From Microvirga vignae (GTDB lineage Bacteria; Pseudomonadota; Alphaproteobacteria; Rhizobiales; Beijerinckiaceae): a stretch of 64,000 nt of DNA. Each line of letters begins with the position of its first letter. The stretch's first letter is position 1. Where the stretch lies: contig NZ_LCYG01000020.1 of assembly GCF_001017175.1 (NCBI RefSeq), forward strand, positions 186,001-250,000. Reading direction: 5' to 3'. Below, one piece after another: positions 56,170 through 64,000 of this stretch. The position numbers were made by a program, and so were the translations under genes. The notes beneath the pieces are model-generated. The model did no database searches. It saw only the letters and a list, made by a program, of their open reading frames with translations, and was not told the origin of the DNA.

Positions 56170-58560
56170 ATGGTCGCGCCGATGAATCAGCCTGATAACA
56201 GCCCCAATTCCCAGGACGATCTTGCGCACCAGCCGTCCTCCGGTTCCCTGAGCGCCCGTGCCCGTGCCGCGGTTGCGCCCCAACTCGCCTATCTGAGTGG
56301 TCTGAACCCCGAGCAGCGCGCCGCAGTGGAGGCAACCGAAGGCCCCGTCCTTGTGCTCGCCGGCGCGGGCACCGGCAAGACCCGCGTGCTCACCACCCGC
56401 ATCGCCCATCTGATCGCCACCGGTAGAGCCTGGCCGTCGCAGATCCTCGCCGTAACCTTCACCAACAAGGCCGCCCGCGAGATGCGCGAGCGCATCGGCC
56501 GCGCCATCGGCGAAGTGGCCGAGGGCATGCAGTGGCTCGGCACCTTCCATTCCATCGGCACCAAGATCCTGCGCCGCCACGCAGAGCTCGTAGGCCTGCG
56601 TTCGGACTTCACGATCCTAGGTACGGACGACCAGCTGCGCCTGATGAAGCAGGTGATCGAGGCGGAAGGCATCGACGAGAAGCGCTGGCCTGCCCGCCAG
56701 CTCGCCGGCCTGATCGATGCTTGGAAGAACCGCGGCCTTGGTCCCGATCAGGTGGCTGCCGGAGAAGCCGGAGCCTTCGCCAACGGCAAGGGCGGACGGC
56801 TCTACCGCGCCTATCAGGAGCGCCTGAAGGTTCTCAACGCCGTGGATTTCGGCGACCTGCTGCTCGAATGCCTGCGCCTATGGCGTGAGCACCCGGACAT
56901 TCTCGAGCAGTACCAGGACCGCTTCCGCTACATGCTCGTGGACGAATACCAGGACACCAATGTCGCGCAATATCTTTGGCTGCGACTGCTCGCACAGAAG
57001 CGCAAGAACCTGTGCTGCGTGGGCGACGACGACCAGTCGATCTATGGCTGGCGTGGTGCTGAGGTCGACAACATCCTGCGCTTCGAGCACGATTTTCCGG
57101 GCGCAATCGTGATCCGGCTCGAGCGCAACTATCGCTCTACCGGCCACATCCTCTCTGCGGCCTCCGTGCTGATCGCCAAGAACCAGGGCCGTCTCGGCAA
57201 GACGCTGCGCACCGAAGATGAGCTTGGCGAGAAGGTGACGATCACCGGCGCCTGGGACTCGGAGGACGAGGCCCGCCTCATCGGCGAGGAGATCGAAGCG
57301 CTGCACGCCAAGAAGCATCCGCTCTCGGAAATCGCCATTCTCGTGCGCATCTCGGCGCAGATGCGCGAGATCGAAGATCGTCTCGTGCAGCTCGGCGTAC
57401 CCTATCGCGTCATCGGCGGCCCGCGCTTCTACGAGCGCGCGGAAATCCGCGATGCACTGGCCTATTTGCGCGTCGTGAACCAGCCCGCCGACGATCTCGC
57501 TTTCGAGCGTATCGTCAATGTGCCCAAGCGCGGCCTTGGCGATGCGACGATCCAGGTGCTGCACAATCATGCCCGCGCCGCGCGCGTGCCGATGATGGAG
57601 GCCGCACGCTTCATCGTCGAGACCGACGAGCTGAAACCAAAGCCGCGTGCGACGTTGCGCGATCTTCTGATCTCCTTCGGTCGCTGGTCGAAGCTCTCCG
57701 AGACCATGTCGCAATCCGAAGTGGCGCAGATCGTGCTGGAAGAATCCGGCTATACCGACATGTGGCAGAAGGAAAAATCCGCTGATGCCGCAGGCCGTCT
57801 AGAGAACCTGAAGGAGCTTGTGCGCTCCATGGAGGAATTCCCGGATCTGCAGAGCTTCTTGGAACACGTCTCGCTCGTGATGGAAGCGAACGAAAGCGAC
57901 ACCTCAGAGCGCGTGAGCCTGATGACGCTTCACGCCGCGAAGGGTCTGGAGTTCGACACGGTGTTCCTGCCCGGTTGGGAGGAAGGCCTCTTCCCCAATC
58001 AGCGCGCACTTGATGAGAGCGGCCGTGCAGGATTGGAAGAAGAACGCCGCCTTGCCCATGTGGGCATCACCCGTGCCAAACGGCGTGCGAAGATTTATTT
58101 TGCCTCCAACCGTCGCATTCACGGCCTGTGGAACTCGACCGTGCCGAGTCGCTTCGTCGACGATCTGCCGGAAGCGAATGTCGAGATCGTGGAAGCACCC
58201 GCGAACTTCTCCTATGGTGGCGGATACGGCGGCGGCTCGCGCTTCGATCGCATGCAGCCTTTTAGCGGCTCGTCCTACCAGACGCCCGGCTGGCAGCGTG
58301 CACAGGCGCATCGCGCGAGCACGGAGGACGGCGGCTCTTCAGCCCGCCGCTCCCGCGACAGGCGAGGCCCGATGATGATCGAAGGCGAGCTGGTGGCAAA
58401 ATCGACCGGCAGCTCAGGCTTTACTGTCGGCGGGCGCGTGCTGCATTCGAAATTCGGCCCTGGCACCATTGAGGCGGTGGACGGCAACAAGCTGACCGTC
58501 GAGTTCGACAAGGCCGGGCGCAAGATGGTGCTCGACAGTTTCGTCGAAGCGTTGGGTTAG
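56170..58560 (+). CDS. uvrD: ATP-dependent DNA helicase, UvrD/PcrA type
   Basis: Superfamily I 3'-5' helicase for nucleotide-excision and mismatch repair; 796 aa. Motif I GAGTGKTRVLTTRI (about 65-78), motif II DEYQDTN (about 257-263), GDDDQSIYGWRGA motif III, and VTNV-equivalent motifs IV to VI with SLMTLHAAKGLEFDTVF and GITRAKRRAKIYFA are in order. The C-terminal third has a Gly/Ser-rich linker and the Tudor-like end FTVGGRVLHSKFGPGTIEAV. ATG at 56170; one at 56182 (MNQPDN) is equally possible. Faces rightward, with a repeat after the stop. Confidence 0.95.
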   Translation: MVAPMNQPDNSPNSQDDLAHQPSSGSLSARARAAVAPQLAYLSGLNPEQRAAVEATEGPVLVLAGAGTGKTRVLTTRIAHLIATGRAWPSQILAVTFTNKAAREMRERIGRAIGEVAEGMQWLGTFHSIGTKILRRHAELVGLRSDFTILGTDDQLRLMKQVIEAEGIDEKRWPARQLAGLIDAWKNRGLGPDQVAAGEAGAFANGKGGRLYRAYQERLKVLNAVDFGDLLLECLRLWREHPDILEQYQDRFRYMLVDEYQDTNVAQYLWLRLLAQKRKNLCCVGDDDQSIYGWRGAEVDNILRFEHDFPGAIVIRLERNYRSTGHILSAASVLIAKNQGRLGKTLRTEDELGEKVTITGAWDSEDEARLIGEEIEALHAKKHPLSEIAILVRISAQMREIEDRLVQLGVPYRVIGGPRFYERAEIRDALAYLRVVNQPADDLAFERIVNVPKRGLGDATIQVLHNHARAARVPMMEAARFIVETDELKPKPRATLRDLLISFGRWSKLSETMSQSEVAQIVLEESGYTDMWQKEKSADAAGRLENLKELVRSMEEFPDLQSFLEHVSLVMEANESDTSERVSLMTLHAAKGLEFDTVFLPGWEEGLFPNQRALDESGRAGLEEERRLAHVGITRAKRRAKIYFASNRRIHGLWNSTVPSRFVDDLPEANVEIVEAPANFSYGGGYGGGSRFDRMQPFSGSSYQTPGWQRAQAHRASTEDGGSSARRSRDRRGPMMIEGELVAKSTGSSGFTVGGRVLHSKFGPGTIEAVDGNKLTVEFDKAGRKMVLDSFVEALG

Positions 58561-58579
58561 CGTTTTTTCAAATAGTGAT

Positions 58580-58674
58580 CGTCATGGCCGCACTCGTTGC
58601 GGCCATCTGCGTCTTAGAACCGCTAAGCCAGATAGGCATGGCTGCCCGGGTCAAACCCGGGCATGACGGAGACT
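58580..58674. repeat. Intergenic palindromic repeat, GTCATGGCCG family
   Basis: CGTCATGGCCGCACTCGTTGC then GGCCATCTGCG, followed by a second hairpin (GCCCGGGTCAAACCCGGGC) and ending GCATGACGG. Very similar in plan to 22601-22682. It separates the convergent uvrD and Mn-catalase genes. Confidence 0.7.
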
Positions 58675-58684
58675 ATTTTGACAA

Positions 58685-59566
58685 TCACTCCGCAGCGGTG
58701 GGCGGTACAGGCGTAGGCGGCGTGCCGTAGACACGCGGATCGACCGGATTGAGTTGGCCCTCGTCTTCCGTGTAGGCAGGAGGACGATCTACGTAAGTGA
58801 ACTGGCCTTTGCCATCCGGCGAGGGACCGTTGGCCCAGCGACCCTGCTGGCTTTCCACACCTTCCGAGTGATTGAGGAATTGATAGGCGACTTCACTCTT
58901 CTCTAGATTTTGCGGGAAGTTCGAAGGCACCGGCGTCATCTCCAGCCCGTCTTCCTCCAGTTCCCTGATGGCAGCGAGCCATTGGTTCTGGTGCATTGTG
59001 TCGCGCGCAATAAGAAAGGACAGCATGTCGCGCACACCCGTGTCATTCGTCATGTTGTAGAGCCTGCTCACCTGCAGTCTGCCCTGGCTTTCCGCCGTCA
59101 CGTTGAAGCGGAAGTCAGCGAGCAGATTGCCGCTCGCGATTGTGTAGGCCGATGTCCAGGGATTGCCGATGCTGTCCGATGGACGTGCACCGAGACCGGC
59201 CACGATCATATGCTGCGGGTTCATGCCCGCGACAATGGCATCCTCTACGCGCGCACCGCCCATCACGGCTCCGACGATGGAGTTCTTCGCCATGTCTTCC
59301 TGCTGTTCGATCGGCGAGGTTTCGAGCAGGCGCGCGATCATGGTGGCGAGCATTTCCACGTGACCGATCTCCTCGGTCCCGATATCCATGATCATGTCCT
59401 TGTACTTCTGCGGACCGCGACAGTTCCAGCCTTGGAACAGGTACGTCATCATGACGCTGATCTCGCCCCACTGGCCGCCAAGAGGCTCCTGCAACATCTT
59501 GGCGAAAAGCGGATCAGGTCTCTCGGGCTTGGCATGGTATGCCAACTGCCGCTGACGGAAGAACAT
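58685..59566 (-). CDS. Manganese catalase
   Basis: Non-haem dimanganese catalase decomposing hydrogen peroxide; 293 aa with a ferritin-like core. Probable ligands: Glu in QWGEISVMM, the Glu/His set in GTEEIGHVEML, and the later AESQGRLQV Glu and RDTMHQNQW His. A Pro-rich tail (NPVDPRVYGTPPTPVPP) extends beyond the core. ATG at 59566. Often stress- or sporulation-linked in other bacteria; here it is monocistronic and divergent from cfa. Confidence 0.95.
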   Translation of the reverse strand: MFFRQRQLAYHAKPERPDPLFAKMLQEPLGGQWGEISVMMTYLFQGWNCRGPQKYKDMIMDIGTEEIGHVEMLATMIARLLETSPIEQQEDMAKNSIVGAVMGGARVEDAIVAGMNPQHMIVAGLGARPSDSIGNPWTSAYTIASGNLLADFRFNVTAESQGRLQVSRLYNMTNDTGVRDMLSFLIARDTMHQNQWLAAIRELEEDGLEMTPVPSNFPQNLEKSEVAYQFLNHSEGVESQQGRWANGPSPDGKGQFTYVDRPPAYTEDEGQLNPVDPRVYGTPPTPVPPTAAE

Positions 59567-59770
59567 CGGCTTGCTCCTGGTTAAGTTTAGTGAATTGACC
59601 CTTCTGGCCTTGCAAGAGTCAGCCTTCCAACCAGGGCTTACCGCCGTTGTTCCCCAATGAATCCAAGTAACCTCTACTTTAGATCCTTTCTGAATTTCTT
59701 ACCCTCTAGCCAAGCTCCTTGAAGTGTGGAACCATCCTGGCCCAGCTGATGCTCATCGGGAAGGCCTCTG

Positions 59771-61042
59771 ATGTTTCCTCTCTCACATATGCTGAAGTCC
59801 TTCGTGCGCACCGGCACGTTAAAAGTCATCGATGCCGAAGGCAAAGTGCATGTCTTCGGCGGGGAGAAGCCGGGCCTGAACGTGACCATGCGGCTGACGG
59901 ACCGCTCGCTCTATCACAAGCTCTTCCTCAATCCGGAGTTACATGCAGGCGAGGCCTATATGGATGGGCGCATGAGTTTCGAAGAAGGCTCGACCTTGCG
60001 GGACTTCCTGAACCTCTTCTCCCAGAACCGCTCGACGCTGGCGAACTACCCCTTGCAGAACGTTCTGAAGCGCATCTCACGGACCGTAAAGCGTTTCCAG
60101 CAGGCAAACCCCGTCGGCAAGGCACAGCAGAATGTGGCGCATCACTACGATCTCGGCAATGACTTCTACAGGCTCTTCCTCGACAAGGGGATGCAGTATT
60201 CCTGCGCTTATTTCATCAATGATGATGACACTCTGGAAGAAGCCCAGCAGAACAAGCTGCGCCTCATCGCAGCGAAGCTGCAACTCAAGCCTGGCCTGAG
60301 AATCCTGGACATCGGCAGCGGCTGGGGCGATCTCGCGCTCTATCTCGCCGCCATGGAGGATGTGGATGTCACGGGTGTGACGCTCTCCAAGGAGCAATAC
60401 GAACTCTCGAATGAGAAAGCGCGGCGCGCGGGCCTGTCACACCGCGTACACTTTGAGCTGCTCGATTACCGCAAGGTCGACGAACGTTTCGACCGCATCG
60501 TGTCGGTAGGCATGTTCGAGCACGTGGGCGTGCATCATTACGGCGAGTTTTTTGCCAAGATCAACGCACTCCTCAACGATGACGGGCTCATGGTGCTGCA
60601 TTCCATCGGCAAGATGAGCCCACCCGGAACCGCAAGCCCTTGGCTGCGCAAATACATTTTCCCTGGCGCTTACTCGCCTGCCCTGTCCGAGGTCTTCCCT
60701 GTCACGGAGCAGAACAGCCTGTGGGTGACGGATCTCGAGTTCCTGCGTCTTCACTATGCCAAGACTTTGAACCACTGGCACAAGCGTTTCGAAGCCAATC
60801 GGGAAAAGATCGCCGCCATGTATGACGAGCGTTTCTGCCGGATGTTCGAGTTCTATCTCATCAGCGCAGAGACGATGTTCACCACGGGCAGCCAGCTCGT
60901 GTTCCATATGCAACTCGCCCGCAAACGCGATGCCGCGCCCATCGTGCGCGATTACATCACGGATCTCCAGCGCCATTACCAATCCATCGAGCCTGAGCGT
61001 CTCAAGATCCTCGAAAAGGCCAAGGAGCTGATGCCGGCGTAG
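59771..61042 (+). CDS. cfa: Cyclopropane-fatty-acyl-phospholipid synthase family protein
   Basis: SAM-dependent methyltransferase that adds a methylene bridge to unsaturated phospholipid chains; 423 aa. N-terminal lipid-binding part (to about 110) precedes the SAM fold with VAHHYDLGNDFYRLFLDKGM and LRILDIGSGWGDLALYLAAM, then SVGMFEHVGVHHYGEFF, and the C-terminal YYF-like aromatic pocket (FLRLHYAKTLNHWHKRFE). ATG at 59771, 204 bp from the divergent Mn-catalase gene. Both are stress-related, so co-control is plausible. Confidence 0.93.
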   Translation: MFPLSHMLKSFVRTGTLKVIDAEGKVHVFGGEKPGLNVTMRLTDRSLYHKLFLNPELHAGEAYMDGRMSFEEGSTLRDFLNLFSQNRSTLANYPLQNVLKRISRTVKRFQQANPVGKAQQNVAHHYDLGNDFYRLFLDKGMQYSCAYFINDDDTLEEAQQNKLRLIAAKLQLKPGLRILDIGSGWGDLALYLAAMEDVDVTGVTLSKEQYELSNEKARRAGLSHRVHFELLDYRKVDERFDRIVSVGMFEHVGVHHYGEFFAKINALLNDDGLMVLHSIGKMSPPGTASPWLRKYIFPGAYSPALSEVFPVTEQNSLWVTDLEFLRLHYAKTLNHWHKRFEANREKIAAMYDERFCRMFEFYLISAETMFTTGSQLVFHMQLARKRDAAPIVRDYITDLQRHYQSIEPERLKILEKAKELMPA

Positions 61043-61060
61043 GAACCGGCATCAAATCAA

Positions 61061-61936
61061 TCAGGTGAGCGTCTCGTAATCCTTGTTCTTCAGTCCGTCA
61101 TGCGAATGACGCGTAGGCAATGTGCTCTTCGGCTGCTTCTTGAAATGCGAGGATGCCTTCATGCCGACGGGTCCTTTGCCGATCGTGATGCCGCCATCCA
61201 CTGTGTAGAGCGCGCCGGTGACGAAACTCGCTTCGTCAGACGCAAGGAAGCAGAACACGTTCGCAACCTCTTCCGGCGTGCCACGACGGCCCATGGGCGT
61301 GGCCTGCGTGATCATTGTGGCAAGTTCCGCATCCATCGGCCCCGTGGATTTATGGGTCCAAGCGGTATCGATGGGACCAGGGCAAACGCAATTCGCACGC
61401 ACGCCATAAGCAGCCTGCTCAGCCGCGATGCCTTGCATGAAGGAATGGATGAACGCCTTCGTGCCGCCATAGATCGCGTTCTTCGGATGTCCGACCATGC
61501 CGGCCTCCGAACCCGTGGAGACAATATTGCCGTAGGTCTCCTGCAAATGCGGCAGTGAAAACTTCGTCATGAGAAAGACGGAGCGCACATTCGAGCGGAG
61601 CGTCTCATCAAACTTGTCGATGGGATAATCCTGCGTTTCGGCGACAGCCAAGAACACGCCTGCATTATTGATGAGGATATCGATGCGCCCGTAAGCGCTC
61701 ACGCAGGCTTCCACCGCAGCTTGGGCGTGATATTCCTCGGCGATATCGCCAAGGTATACTTCGGCAAAGCCCCCTGCCCCGTTGATAAGCCGCGCCACAT
61801 CCTCGACAGGATCATCGGGCAGGCCGACAAGAAGAAGGCGTGCACCTTCCCGGGCGAATTTCAGGGCAATGGCTTCGCCGATGCCGGTGCCAGCACCGGT
61901 GACGATGGCAACCTTATCGAAAAGACGACCGGACAT
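61061..61936 (-). CDS. Short-chain dehydrogenase/reductase (SDR) family oxidoreductase
   Basis: Classical SDR of 291 aa. Cofactor motif TGAGTGIGEAIAL near 14-26, NNAGVF, the catalytic Ser in VSTGSEAGMVGH and the Tyr-x3-Lys as AIYGGTKAFIHS. The final 35-40 residues (GPVGMKASSHFKKQPKSTLP and on) form a polar tail beyond the typical SDR end. Start chosen at the ATG 61936 (MSGRLF) rather than an upstream in-frame start. Substrate unknown. Divergent from prmA. Confidence 0.9.
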   Translation of the reverse strand: MSGRLFDKVAIVTGAGTGIGEAIALKFAREGARLLLVGLPDDPVEDVARLINGAGGFAEVYLGDIAEEYHAQAAVEACVSAYGRIDILINNAGVFLAVAETQDYPIDKFDETLRSNVRSVFLMTKFSLPHLQETYGNIVSTGSEAGMVGHPKNAIYGGTKAFIHSFMQGIAAEQAAYGVRANCVCPGPIDTAWTHKSTGPMDAELATMITQATPMGRRGTPEEVANVFCFLASDEASFVTGALYTVDGGITIGKGPVGMKASSHFKKQPKSTLPTRHSHDGLKNKDYETLT

Positions 61937-62086
61937 GGGGATCTCCTGCGGGCGCACTGCAACGCTTCGAGCATTACGGGAACAGGCTTAGCGCTTGCAA
62001 AACGGGCGCTGCTCCTGAGGGTTCCGGCGAAAGACCCCGATCGTGATCGCTTGAGGCATAACCCGCAGGGTGCTAGAGCAGCGTCC

Positions 62087-63007
62087 ATGCTTGAAGGTCT
62101 GCACCCCAATCGCCCTACCCACGTCTTCCGCATCACCACGGACGAGCGCTCCGCGCGCGCCATGACGGATCTGATCGGAGAGATCTTCGATCCCGCCGAG
62201 ACGGCCGTTGCCGCTTTCGAGACGGTGGAGGACGGCCCCTGGCTGCTCGAGGCCTATTTCGCCCATGAGCCGAACGAGACTGCCATCCGCGACCTCGTGC
62301 GCCCCATCGTGGGCGAGGAAGCCGACAAGGGCGTGTTCCTGCCCTTGGAGCAGAAGGATTGGGTCAGGACTTCTCTCGAAGGCCTCAAGCCAGTGCGGGC
62401 CGGCCGCATTCTGGTTCACGGCTCCCATGATCGGGAGCAACGCCGGAGCAACGACATCGCCATCGAAATCGAGGCAGGCTTGGCCTTTGGCACGGGCCAT
62501 CACGGCACGACGCTCGGGTGTCTCAAGGCTTTCGTGGATGAGCTGAAGATTCGTACGCCGCGCCATGTGCTCGACGTGGGCACCGGCACGGGCATCCTGG
62601 CCTTTGCTGCAGCCAAGGTCCTGAAGCGGCCTGTGATTGCGGGCGATATCGATCCGGAAGCAGTGCGGGTGGCGAAGGAGAACGCGCGTCTCAACGGCAT
62701 CGGACCGTGGATGAAGCTCTATGTCGGCCCTGGCACGCGCAATGCGGAAGCGAACCGGCCGGGCTATTTTGACCTCGTCTTCGCCAACATCCTCGCAAAA
62801 CCCCTGCGAATGCTGGCGCCCTCGCTGGCGCGGGTGGCGAGCAATGACGGAACTCTCATTCTCTCAGGGCTTCTGGCCCATGACGTTCCGGGAGTGCTGT
62901 CTTCTTACGCGCATCAGGGCTGGTATCTCCAGCGCCGTTACGATCTTGAAGGCTGGGCCGCTCTTGTATTGAAGCGGGGCAACGCGCGTCCGCAACCCCG
63001 CCAATAA
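62087..63007 (+). CDS. prmA: Ribosomal protein L11 methyltransferase
   Basis: Trimethylates L11 of the ribosome; 306 aa. The N-terminal substrate domain (about 1-110) is followed by a SAM fold with GLAFGTGHHGTTLGCLKAF (PrmA hallmark), VLDVGTGTGILAFAAAKVL and the NPPY-like DLVFANILAKPL. ATG at 62087; the open frame upstream lies inside the divergent SDR gene. Followed by small leftward genes. Confidence 0.93.
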   Translation: MLEGLHPNRPTHVFRITTDERSARAMTDLIGEIFDPAETAVAAFETVEDGPWLLEAYFAHEPNETAIRDLVRPIVGEEADKGVFLPLEQKDWVRTSLEGLKPVRAGRILVHGSHDREQRRSNDIAIEIEAGLAFGTGHHGTTLGCLKAFVDELKIRTPRHVLDVGTGTGILAFAAAKVLKRPVIAGDIDPEAVRVAKENARLNGIGPWMKLYVGPGTRNAEANRPGYFDLVFANILAKPLRMLAPSLARVASNDGTLILSGLLAHDVPGVLSSYAHQGWYLQRRYDLEGWAALVLKRGNARPQPRQ

Positions 63008-63018
63008 CCGTTAAGGAC

Positions 63019-63123
63019 TTACTCGGTGATGAGGCCGGGATAACGCTTCATCAACTCGCGGCGGAGCTTGAAGGTGTCGGCAATAATCTCGCGGATGACT
63101 TTCATAGCGACGACGATCAACAT
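63019..63123 (-). CDS. Small protein, 34 aa, unknown function
   Basis: A 34-codon frame reading MLIVVAMKVIREIIADTFKL followed by RRELMKRYPGLITE, with a GAGAAGAGA ribosome site upstream. It resembles short alphaproteobacterial proteins ending in a basic RR-x2-LMKRYP-like helix, which I have seen but cannot name. It is too short for ordinary gene calling. Confidence 0.5.
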   Translation of the reverse strand: MLIVVAMKVIREIIADTFKLRRELMKRYPGLITE

Positions 63124-63158
63124 GGCTTTTCTCTTCTCTTTCGTACGTAATTCTTGTC

Positions 63159-63383
63159 TCAGATCTTGAACGGCAAATCATTGCTTTGGATCAAGAAATC
63201 CGCGGAATGATCCTGTCTGCGGCCGAGATCGGCCATGAGAGTTTCGTGACGGCGCAGCTCACGCGCTGCGCTCCGGGCACGGCTCTCGGCAAGAGCGCTC
63301 ATCATGGTCTTGACGATCAATGAAAACGTGGACGGAGTCCGGACCTGACCGGCATAGACGGACGACAAAACGGCTGTGTTCAT
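63159..63383 (-). CDS. Hypothetical protein, 74 aa
   Basis: A 74-aa protein MNTAVLSSVYAGQVRTPSTF, then ALAESRARSAARELRRHETL and MADLGRRQDHSADFLIQ. One amphipathic helix is rich in Arg and Ala. ATG at 63383 follows GGAAATG. Lies directly upstream of the 34-aa gene in the same orientation, perhaps one transcript. No named family recognised. Confidence 0.6.
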   Translation of the reverse strand: MNTAVLSSVYAGQVRTPSTFSLIVKTMMSALAESRARSAARELRRHETLMADLGRRQDHSADFLIQSNDLPFKI

Positions 63384-63675
63384 GGGCTCATTTCCAACAG
63401 GTTGGTGTTGAGACCCTTCAGTTCAGCGTTCCTCTGTTGTTGTTACGCTATACATAAGCCATGCACGACTTTAGTTGTAGTTGGGGGATTGCATGTGAGC
63501 CATGCGTATTTTGCAGCGCACAATCAGAAAATATTAATGCTTAGGCGTCCAGCGCATACTGGACGGGCAGATTGCCTGTTGCATATGCAGGTCTTAAGGA
63601 CAGCATAGCGGTTGCGGGGCTCCTTCCTCCGGCATAGCGTGCTGCCTTTCCCATTTCTGTTCCGGTGCTTCTCGG

Positions 63676-64000
63676 ATGGCTCAATTTCAGTTCTTTGACG
63701 ATACGACCTCCCCTTCGCAGGGTCCCGCCCATATCGCAAAGCTACGGGCCGAATTGAGCCGACGCGGCTTCGACGGGTTCATCGTGCCCCGGGCCGACGA
63801 GCACCAGGGTGAGTATGTGCCGAAGAGCGCCGAACGCTTGGCTTGGCTGACGGGTTTCACGGGTTCCGCCGGCACCGCCGTGATCCTGAAGGACACGGCG
63901 GCCCTCGTGGTCGATGGGCGCTACACGGTCCAAGCCGCCGAGCAGGTAGACACTTCCGTGATCACGCCTGTGCAACTTGCCGAGATGTCGGTCGAGGACT
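63676..64000 (+). CDS. Aminopeptidase P family protein (5' part, cut by window edge)
   Basis: A plus-strand frame from the ATG at 63676, still open at the last base. It starts MAQFQFFDDTTSPSQGPAHI and has the creatinase N-terminal-domain core (RADEHQGEYVPKSAERLAWL, TGFTGSAGTAVILKD, LVVDGRYTVQAAEQ). The catalytic pita-bread domain lies beyond the window. Likely a metal-dependent Xaa-Pro aminopeptidase (M24). Confidence 0.85.
   Translation, partial: MAQFQFFDDTTSPSQGPAHIAKLRAELSRRGFDGFIVPRADEHQGEYVPKSAERLAWLTGFTGSAGTAVILKDTAALVVDGRYTVQAAEQVDTSVITPVQLAEMSVED

Overview
The window is a gene-dense chromosomal stretch of an alphaproteobacterium. Four things support this: a circularly permuted two-piece tmRNA with an ANDNYAPVAVAA tag beside an alphaproteobacterial-type sspB, a DUF2065-hflC-hflK-degP locus, the fumC-DUF4169-ribbon-helix-helix cluster, and high GC by eye. 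Gene content and repeat style fit Hyphomicrobiales (Rhizobiales), perhaps Methylobacteriaceae/Microvirga; that placement is inference.

Layout. 0-8.6 kb: a type II NADH dehydrogenase, then an accessory cluster bounded by two paralogous LysR regulators. Between them lie a secreted cupin, an MFS transporter and two tandem-duplicate 3-hydroxybutyrate-dehydrogenase-like SDRs flanking a patatin/DUF3734 hydrolase. 9-14.4 kb: a DM13 protein and a three-gene minus-strand operon (HlyD-like fusion protein, cellulose-synthase-like GT2, Cache/HAMP sensor without an output domain). 14.4-20.9 kb: a decayed island next to tRNA-Lys, holding one very large STAND-NTPase gene (about 1,790 codons) broken by two single-base frameshifts; its hidden N-terminus looks like a PD-(D/E)xK nuclease, as in Avs-type anti-phage proteins. 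21-36 kb: amino-acid metabolism (phhA with divergent Lrp, leuA, ilvC, ilvH, ilvI, serB), plus pdxY, PhzF, Nudix, GST, miaA and an RMD1/DUF155 protein. leuA and ilvI each have a transcription attenuator with a Leu- or Leu/Ile/Val-rich leader peptide. 36-45 kb: acs, envelope quality control (degP, DUF2065, hflC, hflK) and a folate/dTMP operon (thyA, DUF2293, GNAT, folA). 44.8-45.8 kb: ssrA followed directly by sspB, i.e. the tag and the adaptor expected to deliver it to ClpXP. 46.6-64 kb: P450, fumC, AsmA, an FAD-linked oxidase, a thioesterase, a UvrD-type helicase, Mn-catalase, cfa, SDR, prmA, two small ORFs, and the start of an aminopeptidase P cut by the window edge.

Two families of short palindromic intergenic repeats recur: a 71-72 bp element (two copies) and a family beginning GTCATGGCCG (three loci). 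No CRISPR array, insertion sequence or prophage gene was seen. The strongest candidate for an unusual system is the frameshifted nuclease-STAND gene. Next are the duplicated BDH/patatin/LysR cluster, where the second dehydrogenase has lost the substrate-carboxylate-binding residues, and the GT2/HlyD/Cache operon with a degenerate PilZ domain.
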